The position numbers and the translations under genes were made by a program. The notes beneath the pieces are model-generated. The model worked only from the letters and a program-made list of their open reading frames with translations, made no database searches and was not told the origin of the DNA. Positions 25,246 through 34,414 of a DNA stretch of 64,000 bases are shown here, in pieces (within the stretch, counting starts at the first letter, position 1; every line of letters starts with the position of its first letter). The stretch is from Litchfieldella qijiaojingensis (GTDB lineage Bacteria; Pseudomonadota; Gammaproteobacteria; Pseudomonadales; Halomonadaceae), in contig NZ_BMXS01000001.1 in assembly GCF_014651875.1 (NCBI RefSeq), forward strand, positions 62,001-126,000, in the 5' to 3' direction.

Positions 25246-26073
25246 TCATTCCCAGCCGGGAATAGCAGCCCCCTTGAACAACTCCTCCGCCTTAGCGGCG
25301 ACTTCCTCGCGCTGATAAGAGTCGACCAGTTGACGGATTTCCTCGCGATCCTCGTCGCCGGCACGCACCACGATCAGGTTGACGTAGGGTGACTCGGGCC
25401 CCTCCTTGATCAGGGCGTCGTCGAGGCTCAGACCCGCCGGTTGGGCAAAGGTGTTGTTGATGAAGGCCATGTCCACGTCGGGCAACACGCGGGGAAGTTG
25501 GGCGGCCTCGATCTCGCGGAAGCGGAAATTCTTCGGGTTCTCGGTCACGTTGATCGGCGTGGCTTCCAGGTTGGTCGGGTCGTCGAGCTCGATCATCCCC
25601 TCGTTGTGCATCAGGATCAGGGCGCGCCCTTCATTGGACGGATCGTTGGGCAGGGCGATGATGGCTCGCTCCGGCAGATCCTCGATGCTGTCATGCTTTT
25701 CTGAGTAGGCGCCGATGGGGTAGACGAAGGAGCGCCCGGCGATGGCGAAATCGTAACCGCGATCCTCGACCATGCTGCGCATGTAGGGCTCATGCTGGTA
25801 GGCGTTGGCATCCAGGCTGCCGTCGGCTAGAGCCGCATTGGGTGAGACGTAGTCGGTGAATTCGACGATCTCGACATCCAGGTCGTGCTCTTCCTTGGCG
25901 ATGCGCACCGCCACTTCCATCACCTCGGTTTCCGGTCCGGCCACGGTGCCGACCTTGATCGAACGCGTCTCGGCTTCGTCGCTGCCGCAGCCTGCCAGTG
26001 CGACAGTGCCTAGTAGGGTGGCGGCTCCCAGCAGGCGAGCGGGGCGTAGAAGGTGGGCCAGCGTGTTTGTCAT
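25246..26073 (-). CDS. metQ: Methionine ABC transporter substrate-binding lipoprotein
   Basis: MetQ/NlpA is the methionine-binding lipoprotein of the MetNIQ importer. The 275 residues have a lipobox (LAGCG, Cys about residue 29), KVGTVAGPETEVMEVA, then VEFTDYVSPNAALADGSLDANAYQH, ALPNDPSNEGRALILM and the C-terminal ANLIVVR-type block. It is the last gene of metN-metI-metQ; the 118-bp gap to metI shows no strong terminator. Regulation should come from the riboswitch in the metN leader. Confidence 0.93.
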   Translation of the reverse strand: MTNTLAHLLRPARLLGAATLLGTVALAGCGSDEAETRSIKVGTVAGPETEVMEVAVRIAKEEHDLDVEIVEFTDYVSPNAALADGSLDANAYQHEPYMRSMVEDRGYDFAIAGRSFVYPIGAYSEKHDSIEDLPERAIIALPNDPSNEGRALILMHNEGMIELDDPTNLEATPINVTENPKNFRFREIEAAQLPRVLPDVDMAFINNTFAQPAGLSLDDALIKEGPESPYVNLIVVRAGDEDREEIRQLVDSYQREEVAAKAEELFKGAAIPGWE

Positions 26074-26191
26074 CTTGATGATCTCCTATAGGCTCCCTTG
26101 GGAAGCGGAAAAACATGGCTGCCGCTGGTGAATATGGGCAGCGTCACTATGATTCAAGTGTTGCTGATTGAGTATCGTGTCATATCGACGT

Positions 26192-26845
26192 CTACTTGTG
26201 GTCGGCCTTGCGTACCAAGTGGTCGCCCAGACTCTGGAAGCCTTGGACCATGACCACCAGGATCGCCACGGTGATCAGCATGATCAGCGGATCGAAACGG
26301 TTGTAGCCATAGCGGATGCCAAGGTCGCCCAGCCCACCGCCGCCCACGGCACCGGCCATGGCCGAATAGCTGATCAGGGTGACCACGGTAATGGTCAGAC
26401 CGGTGACGATCCCGCTCTTGGCTTCGGGCAGCAGCACCTTGGTGATGATCTGGTACGGGGTTGCGCCCATCGACTGGGCGGCTTCGATCAGTCCGGGCGG
26501 AATCTCGTTCAGCGCGCCTTCCACCAGACGGGCGACGAAGGGGATGGCGGCAATGGTCAAGGGCACGATGGCGGCATTGGTGCCGATCGAGGTGCCGACG
26601 ATCATGCGAGTGAAGGGGATGATTGCCACCATCAGGATGATGAAGGGCACCGAGCGGCCAATGTTGGTGATCACCCCAAGCACCTGGTTGGTGAGCGGCT
26701 TGGCGAGGATCTGACGCGGACGGGTGATGTACAGCAGCACGCCCAGTGGCACGCCGAGCAGCGCCGCGACCAGTCCCGAGACACCGACCATATACAGAGT
26801 GTCGAGCGTGGCCTTGAGAATCAGATTAAGCATCGCGCTGGACAT
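26192..26845 (-). CDS. metI: Methionine ABC transporter permease
   Basis: This 217-residue inner-membrane permease has five predicted helices. It has the ABC coupling motif [22 protein letters not shown] and the MetI hallmark [20 protein letters not shown]. It couples MetN ATPase to methionine or methionine-sulfoxide uptake. ATG 26845 is chosen for the GGAGGT ahead of it; it overlaps the metN end by 20 bp, and ATG 26833 is an alternative. The overlap supports translational coupling. Confidence 0.93.
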   Translation of the reverse strand: MSSAMLNLILKATLDTLYMVGVSGLVAALLGVPLGVLLYITRPRQILAKPLTNQVLGVITNIGRSVPFIILMVAIIPFTRMIVGTSIGTNAAIVPLTIAAIPFVARLVEGALNEIPPGLIEAAQSMGATPYQIITKVLLPEAKSGIVTGLTITVVTLISYSAMAGAVGGGGLGDLGIRYGYNRFDPLIMLITVAILVVMVQGFQSLGDHLVRKADHK

Positions 26846-27869
26846 GGCCGAGCACCTCCACATGTAGATCGTGGCTTTCGAGATAGGCAAGCGCCTCGCG
26901 TGTCTTGTCCGGCGTGCCGATCAGTTCGGCGATCATCAACCCCAGGGTGCGATCCTGGATAGACTCGACCTTGGCCTGCAGAATGCTGACATCGACACCA
27001 CACTCTCTGGCCAGGCGTGACACCAGTGGCGTGGACACGGCGTCGCCGGTAAAGGCCAGGCGTACCACCGGGTGGGTGTGCTCGCCAGCGGCTTCCTCGA
27101 GGCGTTCGACCAGTGCCTTGGGCGGTTCGAGCTCCAGGAAGTCGTTGAGAAACTCGCGGCCCAGTCGGGTGCGCGGGGCGGTGAAGAAGTCACCGACGTC
27201 GGCTTCCTCGACCAGCTCGCCGGCAGAGATCAGTCCGACACGGTGGCAGATGGTCTTGACCACTTCCATCTCATGGGTGATCAGCAGAATCGTCAGTCCC
27301 AGCTTGCGATTGATGTCCTGCAGCAGTTCAAGGATCGAGCCGGTGGTCTGGGGGTCCAGTGCAGAGGTGGCCTCGTCGCAGAGCAATACCTTGGGACGGC
27401 TGGCCAGTGCCCGGGCAATGGCCACGCGCTGCTTCTGACCGCCGGAAAGCTCCGCCGGATACTTGTCGGCCTTGTCTTCGAGGCCGGTCAGATCAAGCAG
27501 AGGCATGACGCGGTCGCGTATCTCGACCTTGTCCATGCCCATCAGTTCTAGCGGAAGGGCGATATTGGCGAATACGGTGCGCGATGCCAAGAGGTTGAAA
27601 TGCTGGAAGATCATGCCGATCTGATGCCGGGCCTGGTTGAGTTCGGCGGCGGACAGGGTAGTGAGCTCCTGACCGTCGACGACGACACTGCCCGTGGTAG
27701 GGCGCTCGAGCAGGTTGACGCAGCGAATCAGGGTCGACTTGCCGGCACCGGAAAGCCCTATCACGCCGTGTATGCTACCCCGGGGGACATGCAGATCGAT
27801 GTTTTTCAGCGCGGCAATGGCAGTGGGGCCGTTACCATAGGTCTTGGAGACATTAGTGAGTCTGATCAT
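26826..27869 (-). CDS. metN: Methionine ABC transporter ATP-binding protein
   Basis: MetN powers methionine import. The 347 residues contain Walker [12 protein letters not shown]-loop IGMIFQHFN, signature [15 protein letters not shown] and Walker [15 protein letters not shown]-terminal NIL/ACT-like domain (about 270-345) allosterically senses methionine. The frame stays open upstream to a GTG at 27959, but that codon lies inside the leader terminator, so ATG 27869 (MIRLTNVSK) is the start. It is the first gene of metNIQ. Confidence 0.94.
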   Translation of the reverse strand: MIRLTNVSKTYGNGPTAIAALKNIDLHVPRGSIHGVIGLSGAGKSTLIRCVNLLERPTTGSVVVDGQELTTLSAAELNQARHQIGMIFQHFNLLASRTVFANIALPLELMGMDKVEIRDRVMPLLDLTGLEDKADKYPAELSGGQKQRVAIARALASRPKVLLCDEATSALDPQTTGSILELLQDINRKLGLTILLITHEMEVVKTICHRVGLISAGELVEEADVGDFFTAPRTRLGREFLNDFLELEPPKALVERLEEAAGEHTHPVVRLAFTGDAVSTPLVSRLARECGVDVSILQAKVESIQDRTLGLMIAELIGTPDKTREALAYLESHDLHVEVLGHVQRDA

Positions 27870-27947
27870 GGTCCTGTCGGGTTGGCTTGGCGGATGAGGC
27901 CGGTTGCGAGCAGGATAGGGCCGGCCGGCGGCAAACGGGGCCGAATG

Positions 27948-27973
27948 AAAAAAGGCCACCCTAGCGGGTGGCC
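27948..27973 (-). terminator. Intrinsic terminator in the metN leader
   Basis: On the minus strand a perfect 8-bp stem GGCCACCC/GGGTGGCC with a GCTA loop is followed by six T. It lies between the SAM-II-like aptamer and the metN start, so it can act as an attenuator. The GGGTG at the aptamer 3' end could pair with CACCC of this stem as an antiterminator. Confidence 0.85.
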
Positions 27974-27987
27974 ATCAACGCTGGACA

Positions 27988-28074
27988 CACCCTTTTAGCT
28001 GCACTTCCCACCGGTCGACGAGTAAAGCGACGGCCAGCGAGGGCGCCCGCAATCCGGGTACAAATCGGCGCCTG
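27988..28074 (-). promoter_or_regulatory. SAM-II-like riboswitch aptamer of metNIQ
   Basis: Read on the minus strand, P1 is GGCGCC (28072-28067) with GGCGCC (28047-28042). The SAM-II landmarks follow in order: GATTTG, ACCC, ATTGC after the 5' arm, and GCTAAAAGGG at the 3' end. TTGC can pair with GCAG and ACCC with GGGT to make the pseudoknot. The segment between P1 and GCTAAA is about 40 nt and holds an extra hairpin (CCGTCG with CGACCGG). Placement before a methionine importer and a terminator fits S-adenosylmethionine feedback. A covariance-model search was not possible here. Confidence 0.8.
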
Positions 28075-28089
28075 AATTAATGAGCGAAA

Positions 28090-28118
28090 ATATTAGGCAT
28101 CCACTGATGTGATGTCAA
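28090..28118 (-). promoter_or_regulatory. sigma70 promoter of metNIQ
   Basis: On the minus strand a perfect -35 TTGACA (28118-28113), 17-bp spacer and TAATAT (28095-28090) place the transcription start near 28083. That is about ten bases before the riboswitch P1 stem. Confidence 0.85.
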
Positions 28119-28292
28119 CGACAGTGGTGCATGTTTCGGCTTATCAAGTTGATAGCCAGGCAATATTACTGCCAGCCCGTCACATGGCGTAAAAAATGGC
28201 CTTGTGGCATGATCCACGTGGACGGCCCGCCCCGGCTTGCCTAGACTGGCGAGCTTGATTGTCGCTGCGTCGCGACTTAGGTGCATGGATTA
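28119..28292. other. Intergenic stretch between the metN promoter and ribE leader
   Basis: These 174 bp between divergent metN and ribE hold no gene. I saw no FMN riboswitch (RFN element) motifs. A ribE promoter is expected here, but no convincing hexamer pair was found. Confidence 0.4.
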
Positions 28293-28338
28293 GGCTTTGT
28301 CCGAAAACTGCCTGCGCTCGGCGACTTTTGTACAAATC
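28293..28338. repeat. Internally deleted family B MITE in the ribE leader
   Basis: GGCTTTGTCCGAAAACTGCC with TGCGCTCG joins directly to GGCGACTTTTGTACAAA. This is the left end of the family B element fused to its right end, with about 95 bp of interior missing. The 46-bp remnant can form a hairpin that ends two bases before the ribE Shine-Dalgarno (AGGGAG at 28341-28346). Confidence 0.7.
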
Positions 28339-28352
28339 ATAGGGAGTCAGGC

Positions 28353-28973
28353 ATGTTCACAGGCATCGTTCAGGGCACGGCGCCCTTGGTGTCCATCGTT
28401 GAGAAGAACGAGTTTCGTACCCACGTGGTCGTGCTACCGGCATCGCTTCGTGAAGGACTGGCCATCGGAGCGTCAGTGGCCCATAACGGCGTTTGCCTGA
28501 CGGTGACCGCGATAGACGGTGAGCACGTCAGCTTCGATCTGATGCGCGAGACATTGCGTTTGACCAATCTTGGTGCGCTGCAGGTGGGTGACCGCGTCAA
28601 TATCGAGCGCGCCGCGCGGTTCGGGGATGAGATCGGTGGTCATGCCATGTCGGGGCATGTGATCTGCATGGCCGAGCTGGTCGAGCTCGAAGAGGCGCCC
28701 GATAATCGCCGGTTGTGGTTCGAACTGCCTGCCGAATATGGTCGTTTCCTGTTCGACAAGGGGTATATCGGAGTGGACGGTATCAGCCTCACCATCGGTG
28801 AGGTGAAGGATGCCGGTCAGGCCTCTCGTTTCTGCGTCAACCTGATCCCCGAGACGCTCTCGCGTACCACGCTCGGCGAGCGGGGGCCGGGAGAGCGCGT
28901 CAATATCGAGGTCGACCCCCAGACCCAGGCGATTGTCGAGACGGTCGAGCGGGTTCTGGCGAGTCGGCGGTGA
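28353..28973 (+). CDS. ribE: Riboflavin synthase
   Basis: This is the 206-residue alpha-type riboflavin synthase, which dismutates two 6,7-dimethyl-8-ribityllumazine molecules to riboflavin. The start MFTGIVQG is typical. Two lumazine-binding domains follow: [17 protein letters not shown] in the first and [16 protein letters not shown] in the second, with the MSGHV block between. ATG 28353 has AGGGAG seven bases upstream. It stands apart from other rib genes, as in several gammaproteobacteria. A MITE remnant forms a hairpin right before its ribosome-binding site. Confidence 0.93.
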   Translation: MFTGIVQGTAPLVSIVEKNEFRTHVVVLPASLREGLAIGASVAHNGVCLTVTAIDGEHVSFDLMRETLRLTNLGALQVGDRVNIERAARFGDEIGGHAMSGHVICMAELVELEEAPDNRRLWFELPAEYGRFLFDKGYIGVDGISLTIGEVKDAGQASRFCVNLIPETLSRTTLGERGPGERVNIEVDPQTQAIVETVERVLASRR

Positions 28974-29123
28974 CAGCGGCTGACAGGCGCTGACCATTCC
29001 GTCAAGTGTTCGTTGGTTGCCAGGAATGGCGCGTGGCGCATTATTTGCTTATATGTGTCAGGCTTATATAGCGAATCCAGTGAATCATACAGGACGCCCA
29101 TCCACGCGCGCAGGATAGAGCCG

Positions 29124-30428
29124 ATGTTGAACCGCCTACTCGACAGTCATTTCAAGCTCGCCGAGCACAATACCAACGTTCGCACCGAGGTCATCGCCGG
29201 GATCACCACCTTCCTGACCATGGCCTACATCATTTTCGTCAATCCCAGCATTCTTTCCGGGACCGGAATGGATTACGGCGCCGTGTTCGTCGCCACCTGC
29301 CTGGCGGCGGCGATCGGCTGCTTGATCATGGGGCTGTGGGCCAACTATCCGGTTGCCCTGGCGCCTGGGATGGGACTCAATGCCTTCTTCACCTACGGGG
29401 TGGTGCTGGGCATGGGATACTCTTGGGAAGCGGCGCTTGGGGCGGTGTTCTTCTCTGGCTTGATCTTCTTCCTGCTGAGTATCTTCAAGGTGCGGGAGTG
29501 GATCATCAACTCCATTCCCCAGTCGCTGCGTCTGGGCATCGCTGCCGGCATCGGCCTGTTCCTGGCCATGATCGGGTTGCAGAACGCCGGTATCGTGGTC
29601 GACAACGAGGCGACGCTGGTGTCGCTGGGTAGCCTGACGGAACCCGCGGCGATCTATACCCTGGCGGGTTTCTTCGTGATTTCGGCGCTGGCGTATCTGC
29701 GTGTTACCGGAGCGGTGATGATCGGCATTCTTGCCGTGACGCTGGTGGCCACATTGCTGGGGCACAACGAATACGGCGGTATCGTGTCGATGCCTCCCTC
29801 CATCGCGCCGACCTTCCTGCAACTGGACTTGGCGGGCGCTCTGGATGTGGCCATGCTCAGCGTGATTTTCGCCTTTCTGTTCGTCGATCTGTTCGACACT
29901 TCAGGTACCTTGATCGGCGTGGCGCAGCGTGGTGGGCTGCTCGATAAGGATGGCAAGCTGCCACGCCTCAAGAATGCCTTGGTGGCGGACAGTTCTGCCT
30001 CGATGGCGGGTTCCTTGCTGGGGACCTCGACCACTACCAGTTACATTGAAAGTGCTGCCGGTATCGCTTCCGGTGGACGCACCGGTTTGACCGCGGTAGT
30101 GGTGGCGATACTGTTCCTGGTCAGTTTGTTCTTCTCGCCGCTGGCAGGTTCGATTCCCGCTTTTGCTACGGCCGGTGCCTTGCTCTACGTGGCTGTGCTG
30201 ATGGCAGGCAGTCTGGCGCACGCCAATTGGGATGACGTTACCGACGCTGGGCCAGTGCTGATCGCTGCCCTGGCGATGCCGTTGACGTTCTCGATCGCCG
30301 AGGGGATAGCGCTGGGCTTTATCAGTTATGCTGCTATCAAGACATTGTCGGGCCGTTTCAGCGATCTCAACCCGGCAGTGGTAGTATTGGCGATCGTCTT
30401 CGTTCTTAAATTCCTGTTCCTGGATTGA
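29124..30428 (+). CDS. AzgA-type purine permease (NCS2 family)
   Basis: This 434-residue proton-coupled permease has about 13 membrane segments and belongs to the AzgA/GhxP branch for hypoxanthine, guanine or adenine. Marks are the N-terminal [35 protein letters not shown], and the signature region [16 protein letters not shown] followed by [19 protein letters not shown] 29124 is preferred over 37 upstream residues in frame. The apt gene starts 8 bp after its stop, so import and phosphoribosylation of purines are coupled. Exact base specificity cannot be told. Confidence 0.88.
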   Translation: MLNRLLDSHFKLAEHNTNVRTEVIAGITTFLTMAYIIFVNPSILSGTGMDYGAVFVATCLAAAIGCLIMGLWANYPVALAPGMGLNAFFTYGVVLGMGYSWEAALGAVFFSGLIFFLLSIFKVREWIINSIPQSLRLGIAAGIGLFLAMIGLQNAGIVVDNEATLVSLGSLTEPAAIYTLAGFFVISALAYLRVTGAVMIGILAVTLVATLLGHNEYGGIVSMPPSIAPTFLQLDLAGALDVAMLSVIFAFLFVDLFDTSGTLIGVAQRGGLLDKDGKLPRLKNALVADSSASMAGSLLGTSTTTSYIESAAGIASGGRTGLTAVVVAILFLVSLFFSPLAGSIPAFATAGALLYVAVLMAGSLAHANWDDVTDAGPVLIAALAMPLTFSIAEGIALGFISYAAIKTLSGRFSDLNPAVVVLAIVFVLKFLFLD

Positions 30429-30436
30429 GACCTTCG

Positions 30437-30982
30437 ATGAGCATTTACGGCGACTACATCAAGTCTGTCATTCGTACCGTCCCCGACTGGCCGCAGCCGG
30501 GGGTCAATTTCCGCGATATCACGCCGTTGTTGCAAAACAGCGCCGCCTTTCGCAAGTTGATCGATAGCTTCGTGCACCGATATCAGGAGATGGAGTTGAA
30601 TGCCATCGCCGCCATCGATGCCCGGGGGTTCATCATCGGGGCCCCGGTGGCCTATGAGCTGAGCTGCAGCTTTGTACCGGTGCGCAAGAAGGGCAAGTTG
30701 CCGTTCAAGACCATCAGCGAGACTTACACCCTGGAATATGGGCAGGCCGAAGTGGAGTTGCATTCCGATGCCTTCCGCGAGGGCGACCGTATCCTGATCA
30801 TGGATGATCTGATTGCCACGGGAGGCACCATGCTGGCTGCCGCCAAGCTGATCACCCGCAGTGGCGGCCACGTGGTGGAAACGGCTACCATTATCGATCT
30901 CCCCGACTTGGGGGGAGCACAGAAGATCCGTGACGCTGGTTTTGGCGTCTTTTCCGTGTGTTCCTTCACCGAAGGCGAGTGA
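30437..30982 (+). CDS. apt: Adenine phosphoribosyltransferase
   Basis: Apt converts adenine and PRPP to AMP. The 181 residues contain [34 protein letters not shown] and the PRPP-binding motif [17 protein letters not shown]. All are standard for the type I enzyme, and the length fits. The ATG at 30437 is used; the TTG 12 bp upstream is not needed. It sits directly behind a purine permease and 36 bp before gpt, in one salvage operon. Confidence 0.95.
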   Translation: MSIYGDYIKSVIRTVPDWPQPGVNFRDITPLLQNSAAFRKLIDSFVHRYQEMELNAIAAIDARGFIIGAPVAYELSCSFVPVRKKGKLPFKTISETYTLEYGQAEVELHSDAFREGDRILIMDDLIATGGTMLAAAKLITRSGGHVVETATIIDLPDLGGAQKIRDAGFGVFSVCSFTEGE

Positions 30983-31018
30983 GTTCGTCTTCCTTCTATC
31001 GTTATCGGTATCGCTATC

Positions 31019-31507
31019 ATGAGCGCCAATCGTTATCAGCAGCACTTCACCGTGTCCTGGGACCAGCTCCATCGCGATGTACGGGCCCTGTGCCACAAGC
31101 TGGTGGAGCGCGACTTCCGGGGTATTGTCGCTATTACCCGTGGCGGCCTGATCCCTGCCGCGCTGATCGCCCGCGAGCTCAACGTGCGGTTGATCGACAC
31201 GGTGTGCATCAAGAGCTACGACCATATGGACCAGAGTGGGCTCGAGGTGATGAAAGGGGTTGATCATGACGGTGATGGCTGGTTGCTGGTCGACGACCTG
31301 GTAGACACCGGCAAGACCGCTCGAGCAGTGCGCGACATGCTACCCAAGGCGCATTTCGTGACCGTCTATGCCAAGCCGGAAGGTCGGCCGCTGGTCGATC
31401 AGTACCTGACGGAGGTGGCTCAGGACTGCTGGATCCAGTTTCCCTGGGACATGGGGATTGCCTACGTGGAGCCGCTGGTGGACCAAGTGCGGAATCAAAC
31501 ATCCTGA
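31019..31507 (+). CDS. gpt: Xanthine-guanine phosphoribosyltransferase
   Basis: This 162-residue enzyme of the E. coli Gpt type salvages guanine and xanthine (and hypoxanthine weakly) to nucleotides. It has [34 protein letters not shown], the PRPP loop [17 protein letters not shown], and a C-terminal [10 protein letters not shown] separate hypoxanthine enzyme is encoded at 48367-48954, so the host has two 6-oxopurine transferases. It is co-directional with apt and ung. Confidence 0.94.
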   Translation: MSANRYQQHFTVSWDQLHRDVRALCHKLVERDFRGIVAITRGGLIPAALIARELNVRLIDTVCIKSYDHMDQSGLEVMKGVDHDGDGWLLVDDLVDTGKTARAVRDMLPKAHFVTVYAKPEGRPLVDQYLTEVAQDCWIQFPWDMGIAYVEPLVDQVRNQTS

Positions 31508-31522
31508 GAAGGACGAAGTAAG

Positions 31523-32218
31523 ATGTCGGAATCTCCTCTTCCCGAGAGCTGGGACCGTTATCTAGGGGCGGAATTCAAGGCCTCTTACATGCAGCAGTTG
31601 CGAGATTTTCTTGCCCGGGAAAAGGCGGCTCGCAAGGTTATTTATCCGCACTCGTCAAACTGGTTTCGTGCCTTTGAGCTGACGCCGCTCGACCAGGTGC
31701 GGGTCGTGATTCTGGGCCAGGATCCTTATCACGGTCCGAATCAGGCCCACGGCTTGTGTTTCTCGGTGCGTCCCGGCGTGCCAGCACCGCCATCATTGCA
31801 GAACATCTACAAGGAATTGGCGCAGGACGTGGGGGTCAAGCCGGTCAATCACGGATTCCTGGAGTGCTGGGCACGTCAGGGTGTGTTGTTGCTCAACACC
31901 TCGCTGACGGTGGAGCAGGGCAATGCCGGTTCCCACCGCGGTCAGGGGTGGGAAACCTTCACTGACCGCGCCATTTCCACCGTCAGTGAGCATGGCCTGC
32001 CCACGGTGTTTCTGCTCTGGGGCAGCCATGCCCGTCAGAAAAAGGCGTTGGTGGACACTCGGCGTCATCTGGTGCTGGAATCGCCTCATCCTTCTCCACT
32101 GTCGGCTCATCGCGGTTTCTTCGGCAATCGCCACTTCTCGCGTGCGAATGCGTTTTTGGCTGAACACGGACGTGGAACCATCGATTGGCAATTGCCGGCC
32201 GAGCCGGTCCGCTCTTAA
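31523..32218 (+). CDS. ung: Uracil-DNA glycosylase
   Basis: Ung removes uracil from DNA for base excision repair. The 231 residues show the family-1 signature [22 protein letters not shown] with the catalytic Asp. [17 protein letters not shown] and the DNA-intercalation loop [16 protein letters not shown] with its His follow. It starts 15 bp after gpt and probably shares the transcript. No inhibitor-type partner is nearby. Confidence 0.96.
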   Translation: MSESPLPESWDRYLGAEFKASYMQQLRDFLAREKAARKVIYPHSSNWFRAFELTPLDQVRVVILGQDPYHGPNQAHGLCFSVRPGVPAPPSLQNIYKELAQDVGVKPVNHGFLECWARQGVLLLNTSLTVEQGNAGSHRGQGWETFTDRAISTVSEHGLPTVFLLWGSHARQKKALVDTRRHLVLESPHPSPLSAHRGFFGNRHFSRANAFLAEHGRGTIDWQLPAEPVRS

Positions 32219-32265
32219 CCTGAACGCTCGATCAAGCTAGAATAGCGCGCAATTTGTTGCGCGCT
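32215..32265 (+). promoter_or_regulatory. Candidate upp promoter and 5' hairpin
   Basis: TTAACC (32215-32220) overlapping the ung stop, a 17-bp spacer and TAGAAT (32238-32243) form a plausible promoter. Directly after it, AGCGCGCAA and TTGCGCGCT make a 9-bp stem (32244-32265). The hairpin may end the upstream transcript or stabilise the upp mRNA 5' end. Confidence 0.4.
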
Positions 32266-32326
32266 TTCGTCGGCGATCCCCGCCGTGGGGCTGCTTTCCC
32301 ATCCATTGACTCGAGGGCCATTCGCC

Positions 32327-32956
32327 ATGAGCGTTCATGCCATTAACCATCCCCTGGTCAAGCACAAGCTGGGATTGATGCGCGCTGCCGATATCAGTAC
32401 CAAGAGCTTTCGCGAGTTGGCCGGTGAGGTCGCCAAACTGCTGACCTATGAAGCGACCCAGGACCTCGAGGTCGAAGCCTCGAGCGTCGAGGGTTGGAAT
32501 GGTGCGCAGGTGCCGGTGGAGCAACTCAAGGGCAAGAAAGTGACCATCGTGCCGATCCTGCGTGCCGGGTTAGGCATGCTCGATGGCGTCACCGACTTGA
32601 TTCCCAGCGCACGCATCAGTGTGGTGGGGCTCTATCGTGATGAGGAGACCCTCGAGCCGGTGCCCTATTTCGAGAAGTTCACCAACGATCTCAACGAGCG
32701 TCTGGCCATTGTCATCGATCCGATGTTGGCCACTGGCGGCACCATGGTTGCAACGTTGGACATGCTCAAGGCACGCGGCTGCCCGCAGATGAAGGTGATT
32801 GTACTGGTCGCCGCGCCGGAGGGTATCAAGCGCGTGCAGGAAGCCTATCCCGAGGTCGAGATCTACACCGCTGCCATCGATGAGCGGCTCGATGAAAATG
32901 GCTACATCGTGCCTGGGCTCGGAGATGCCGGAGATAAGATATTCGGGACTCGTTGA
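32327..32956 (+). CDS. upp: Uracil phosphoribosyltransferase
   Basis: Upp converts uracil and PRPP to UMP. The 209 residues have the usual [12 protein letters not shown] start region, [30 protein letters not shown], the PRPP site [12 protein letters not shown], and the C-terminal [16 protein letters not shown] 32327 gives the canonical length. An intrinsic terminator separates it from the uracil permease gene, so expression of the pair is probably uneven. Confidence 0.96.
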   Translation: MSVHAINHPLVKHKLGLMRAADISTKSFRELAGEVAKLLTYEATQDLEVEASSVEGWNGAQVPVEQLKGKKVTIVPILRAGLGMLDGVTDLIPSARISVVGLYRDEETLEPVPYFEKFTNDLNERLAIVIDPMLATGGTMVATLDMLKARGCPQMKVIVLVAAPEGIKRVQEAYPEVEIYTAAIDERLDENGYIVPGLGDAGDKIFGTR

Positions 32957-32979
32957 GGAAAGATTGACTGATGGAACCT

Positions 32980-33011
32980 ATGCCCTTGGATGTCATCAAG
33001 GGCATTTTTTT
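32980..33011 (+). terminator. Intrinsic terminator between upp and uraA
   Basis: A perfect 9-bp stem ATGCCCTTG/CAAGGGCAT with an 8-nt loop is followed by TTTTTT. It is placed within the upp-uraA gene pair, so it may act as a read-through attenuator. Confidence 0.85.
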
Positions 33012-33043
33012 GTGCATGACATCATGATCCGGAGAACGACTTA

Positions 33044-34285
33044 ATGACAGACACGACCACCGTGGCGACCGACGAGCCCTCGAGTTCCTGGCCATGTACC
33101 CTGGCGACTGGCGCCCAGATGCTGTTCGTGGCGTTCGGGGCCTTGGTATTGGTGCCGTTATTGACTGGGCTCGACCCCAGCGTGGCGTTGTTTACCGCTG
33201 GGGCCGGTACCCTGGTGTTCCACGCAGTCACTCGACAGAGCGTACCGGTGTTTTTGGCCTCATCGTTCGCGTTCATTGCTCCCATCCAGAGTTCGGTGGC
33301 GAGTTTTGGAGTTTCCGAAACCTTGGGTGGACTGATGGCGGCGGGGTTGGTGTATGTGGTCATGTCCCAGTTCGTGCGTCTCAAGGGCTCGGACTGGTTG
33401 CATCGTCTGTTGCCTGCGGTGGTGGTCGGGCCGGTGATCATGGTCATTGGTCTGGCGCTGGCGCCAGTGGCTGTGAGCATGGCCAGTGGCGAGACCAGTG
33501 AGCATATCAACTATGGCCAGGCGATCATCTTGTCGATGGTCAGTTTGCTGGTGACATTGGTACTGGCGGTATTCGGCCGCGGGTTGCTGCGTCTGGTACC
33601 GATCATGGGCGGTATCGTTACCGGTTATCTACTGGCGCTGGCGATGGGCGTGGTGGATTTCTCGCCGCTGCACAAAGCGGGGTGGCTCGAACTGCCCAAC
33701 TTCACGGCACCCACTTTCCATTGGGCAGCAATCCTGTTTATGATCCCGGTGGCCATTGCGCCAGCCGTGGAACACATCGGCGACATGGTGGCGATCGGCT
33801 CGGTAACGCGCAAGAATTACCTGGACAAGCCTGGGTTGCATCGCACACTGCTGGGCGATGGTCTGGCCACTTCCGCTGCCGCCTTGTTCGGCGGTCCGCC
33901 CAACACTACCTACTCCGAAGTTACCGGTGCCGTAACGCTGACCCGTGCCTTCAATCCCAGCATCATGGTGGTTGCTGCGTGTTTCGCCATCCTGCTGGCC
34001 TTCGTTGCCAAGCTCGGTGCCTTGCTGCAGACGATCCCAGGCCCGGTGATGGGTGGCATCATGACGCTGTTGTTCGGCTCGATCGCGGTGGTGGGAATGA
34101 ATACTCTGGTACGTGCTGGACACTCGTTGACCGCGCCGCGCAACCTGGTGGTGGTGTCGTTGATCCTGGTGTTCGGCATCGGCGGCATGCAGATCGGCGG
34201 CGGCCAGTTCGTTCTGCAAGGTGTCAGCCTGGCGGCGCTGGTGGGGATCGTGCTCAATTGGGTGTTGCCACCGGCCGATGAATAA
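33044..34285 (+). CDS. uraA: Uracil/xanthine permease (NCS2 family, UraA-like)
   Basis: This 413-residue nucleobase:proton symporter of the UraA type has about 14 membrane segments. Marks are TGAQMLFVAFGALVLVPLLTG, VPVFLASSFAFIAP, the signature PVAIAPAVEHIGDMVAIG with the Glu-His pair, and GGPPNTTYSEVTGAVTLTR. Placement after upp points to uracil uptake coupled to UMP formation. The gene is convergent with the XRE regulator; a heptamer repeat array lies between. Confidence 0.9.
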   Translation: MTDTTTVATDEPSSSWPCTLATGAQMLFVAFGALVLVPLLTGLDPSVALFTAGAGTLVFHAVTRQSVPVFLASSFAFIAPIQSSVASFGVSETLGGLMAAGLVYVVMSQFVRLKGSDWLHRLLPAVVVGPVIMVIGLALAPVAVSMASGETSEHINYGQAIILSMVSLLVTLVLAVFGRGLLRLVPIMGGIVTGYLLALAMGVVDFSPLHKAGWLELPNFTAPTFHWAAILFMIPVAIAPAVEHIGDMVAIGSVTRKNYLDKPGLHRTLLGDGLATSAAALFGGPPNTTYSEVTGAVTLTRAFNPSIMVVAACFAILLAFVAKLGALLQTIPGPVMGGIMTLLFGSIAVVGMNTLVRAGHSLTAPRNLVVVSLILVFGIGGMQIGGGQFVLQGVSLAALVGIVLNWVLPPADE

Positions 34286-34355
34286 AGCTGTAAGTCGGAA
34301 GCGATAAGCTGTAAGCAGCACCTTGTTTTATCAAGGCAATGAAGGAGCATTTTGG

Positions 34356-34411
34356 CTTCCAGCTTCCAGCTTCCAGCTTCCAGCTTCCAGCTTCCAGCTT
34401 CCAGCTTCCAG
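34356..34411. repeat. Heptanucleotide tandem array, 8 x CTTCCAG
   Basis: Eight perfect copies of the 7-bp unit CTTCCAG lie between the convergent ends of uraA and the XRE regulator, ending four bases before the latter's stop. Upstream at 34285-34316, inverse-sense relatives (AAGCTGTAAG, GGAAGC) occur, so the transcript could fold back on the array. Copy number is likely to vary between strains. Confidence 0.95.
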
Positions 34412-34414
34412 CTC

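Noticed and set aside
27870-27959. Upstream extension of metN to a GTG at 27959
   Set aside because: The extra 30 codons run through the leader terminator stem and T-run, and the family start MIRLTNVSK lies at 27869.
28119-28352. FMN riboswitch before ribE
   Set aside because: None of the RFN element motifs are present; the only structure is the deleted MITE hairpin.
34356-34411. CRISPR-like array
   Set aside because: The 7-bp units are directly adjacent with no spacers, and no cas gene is near.
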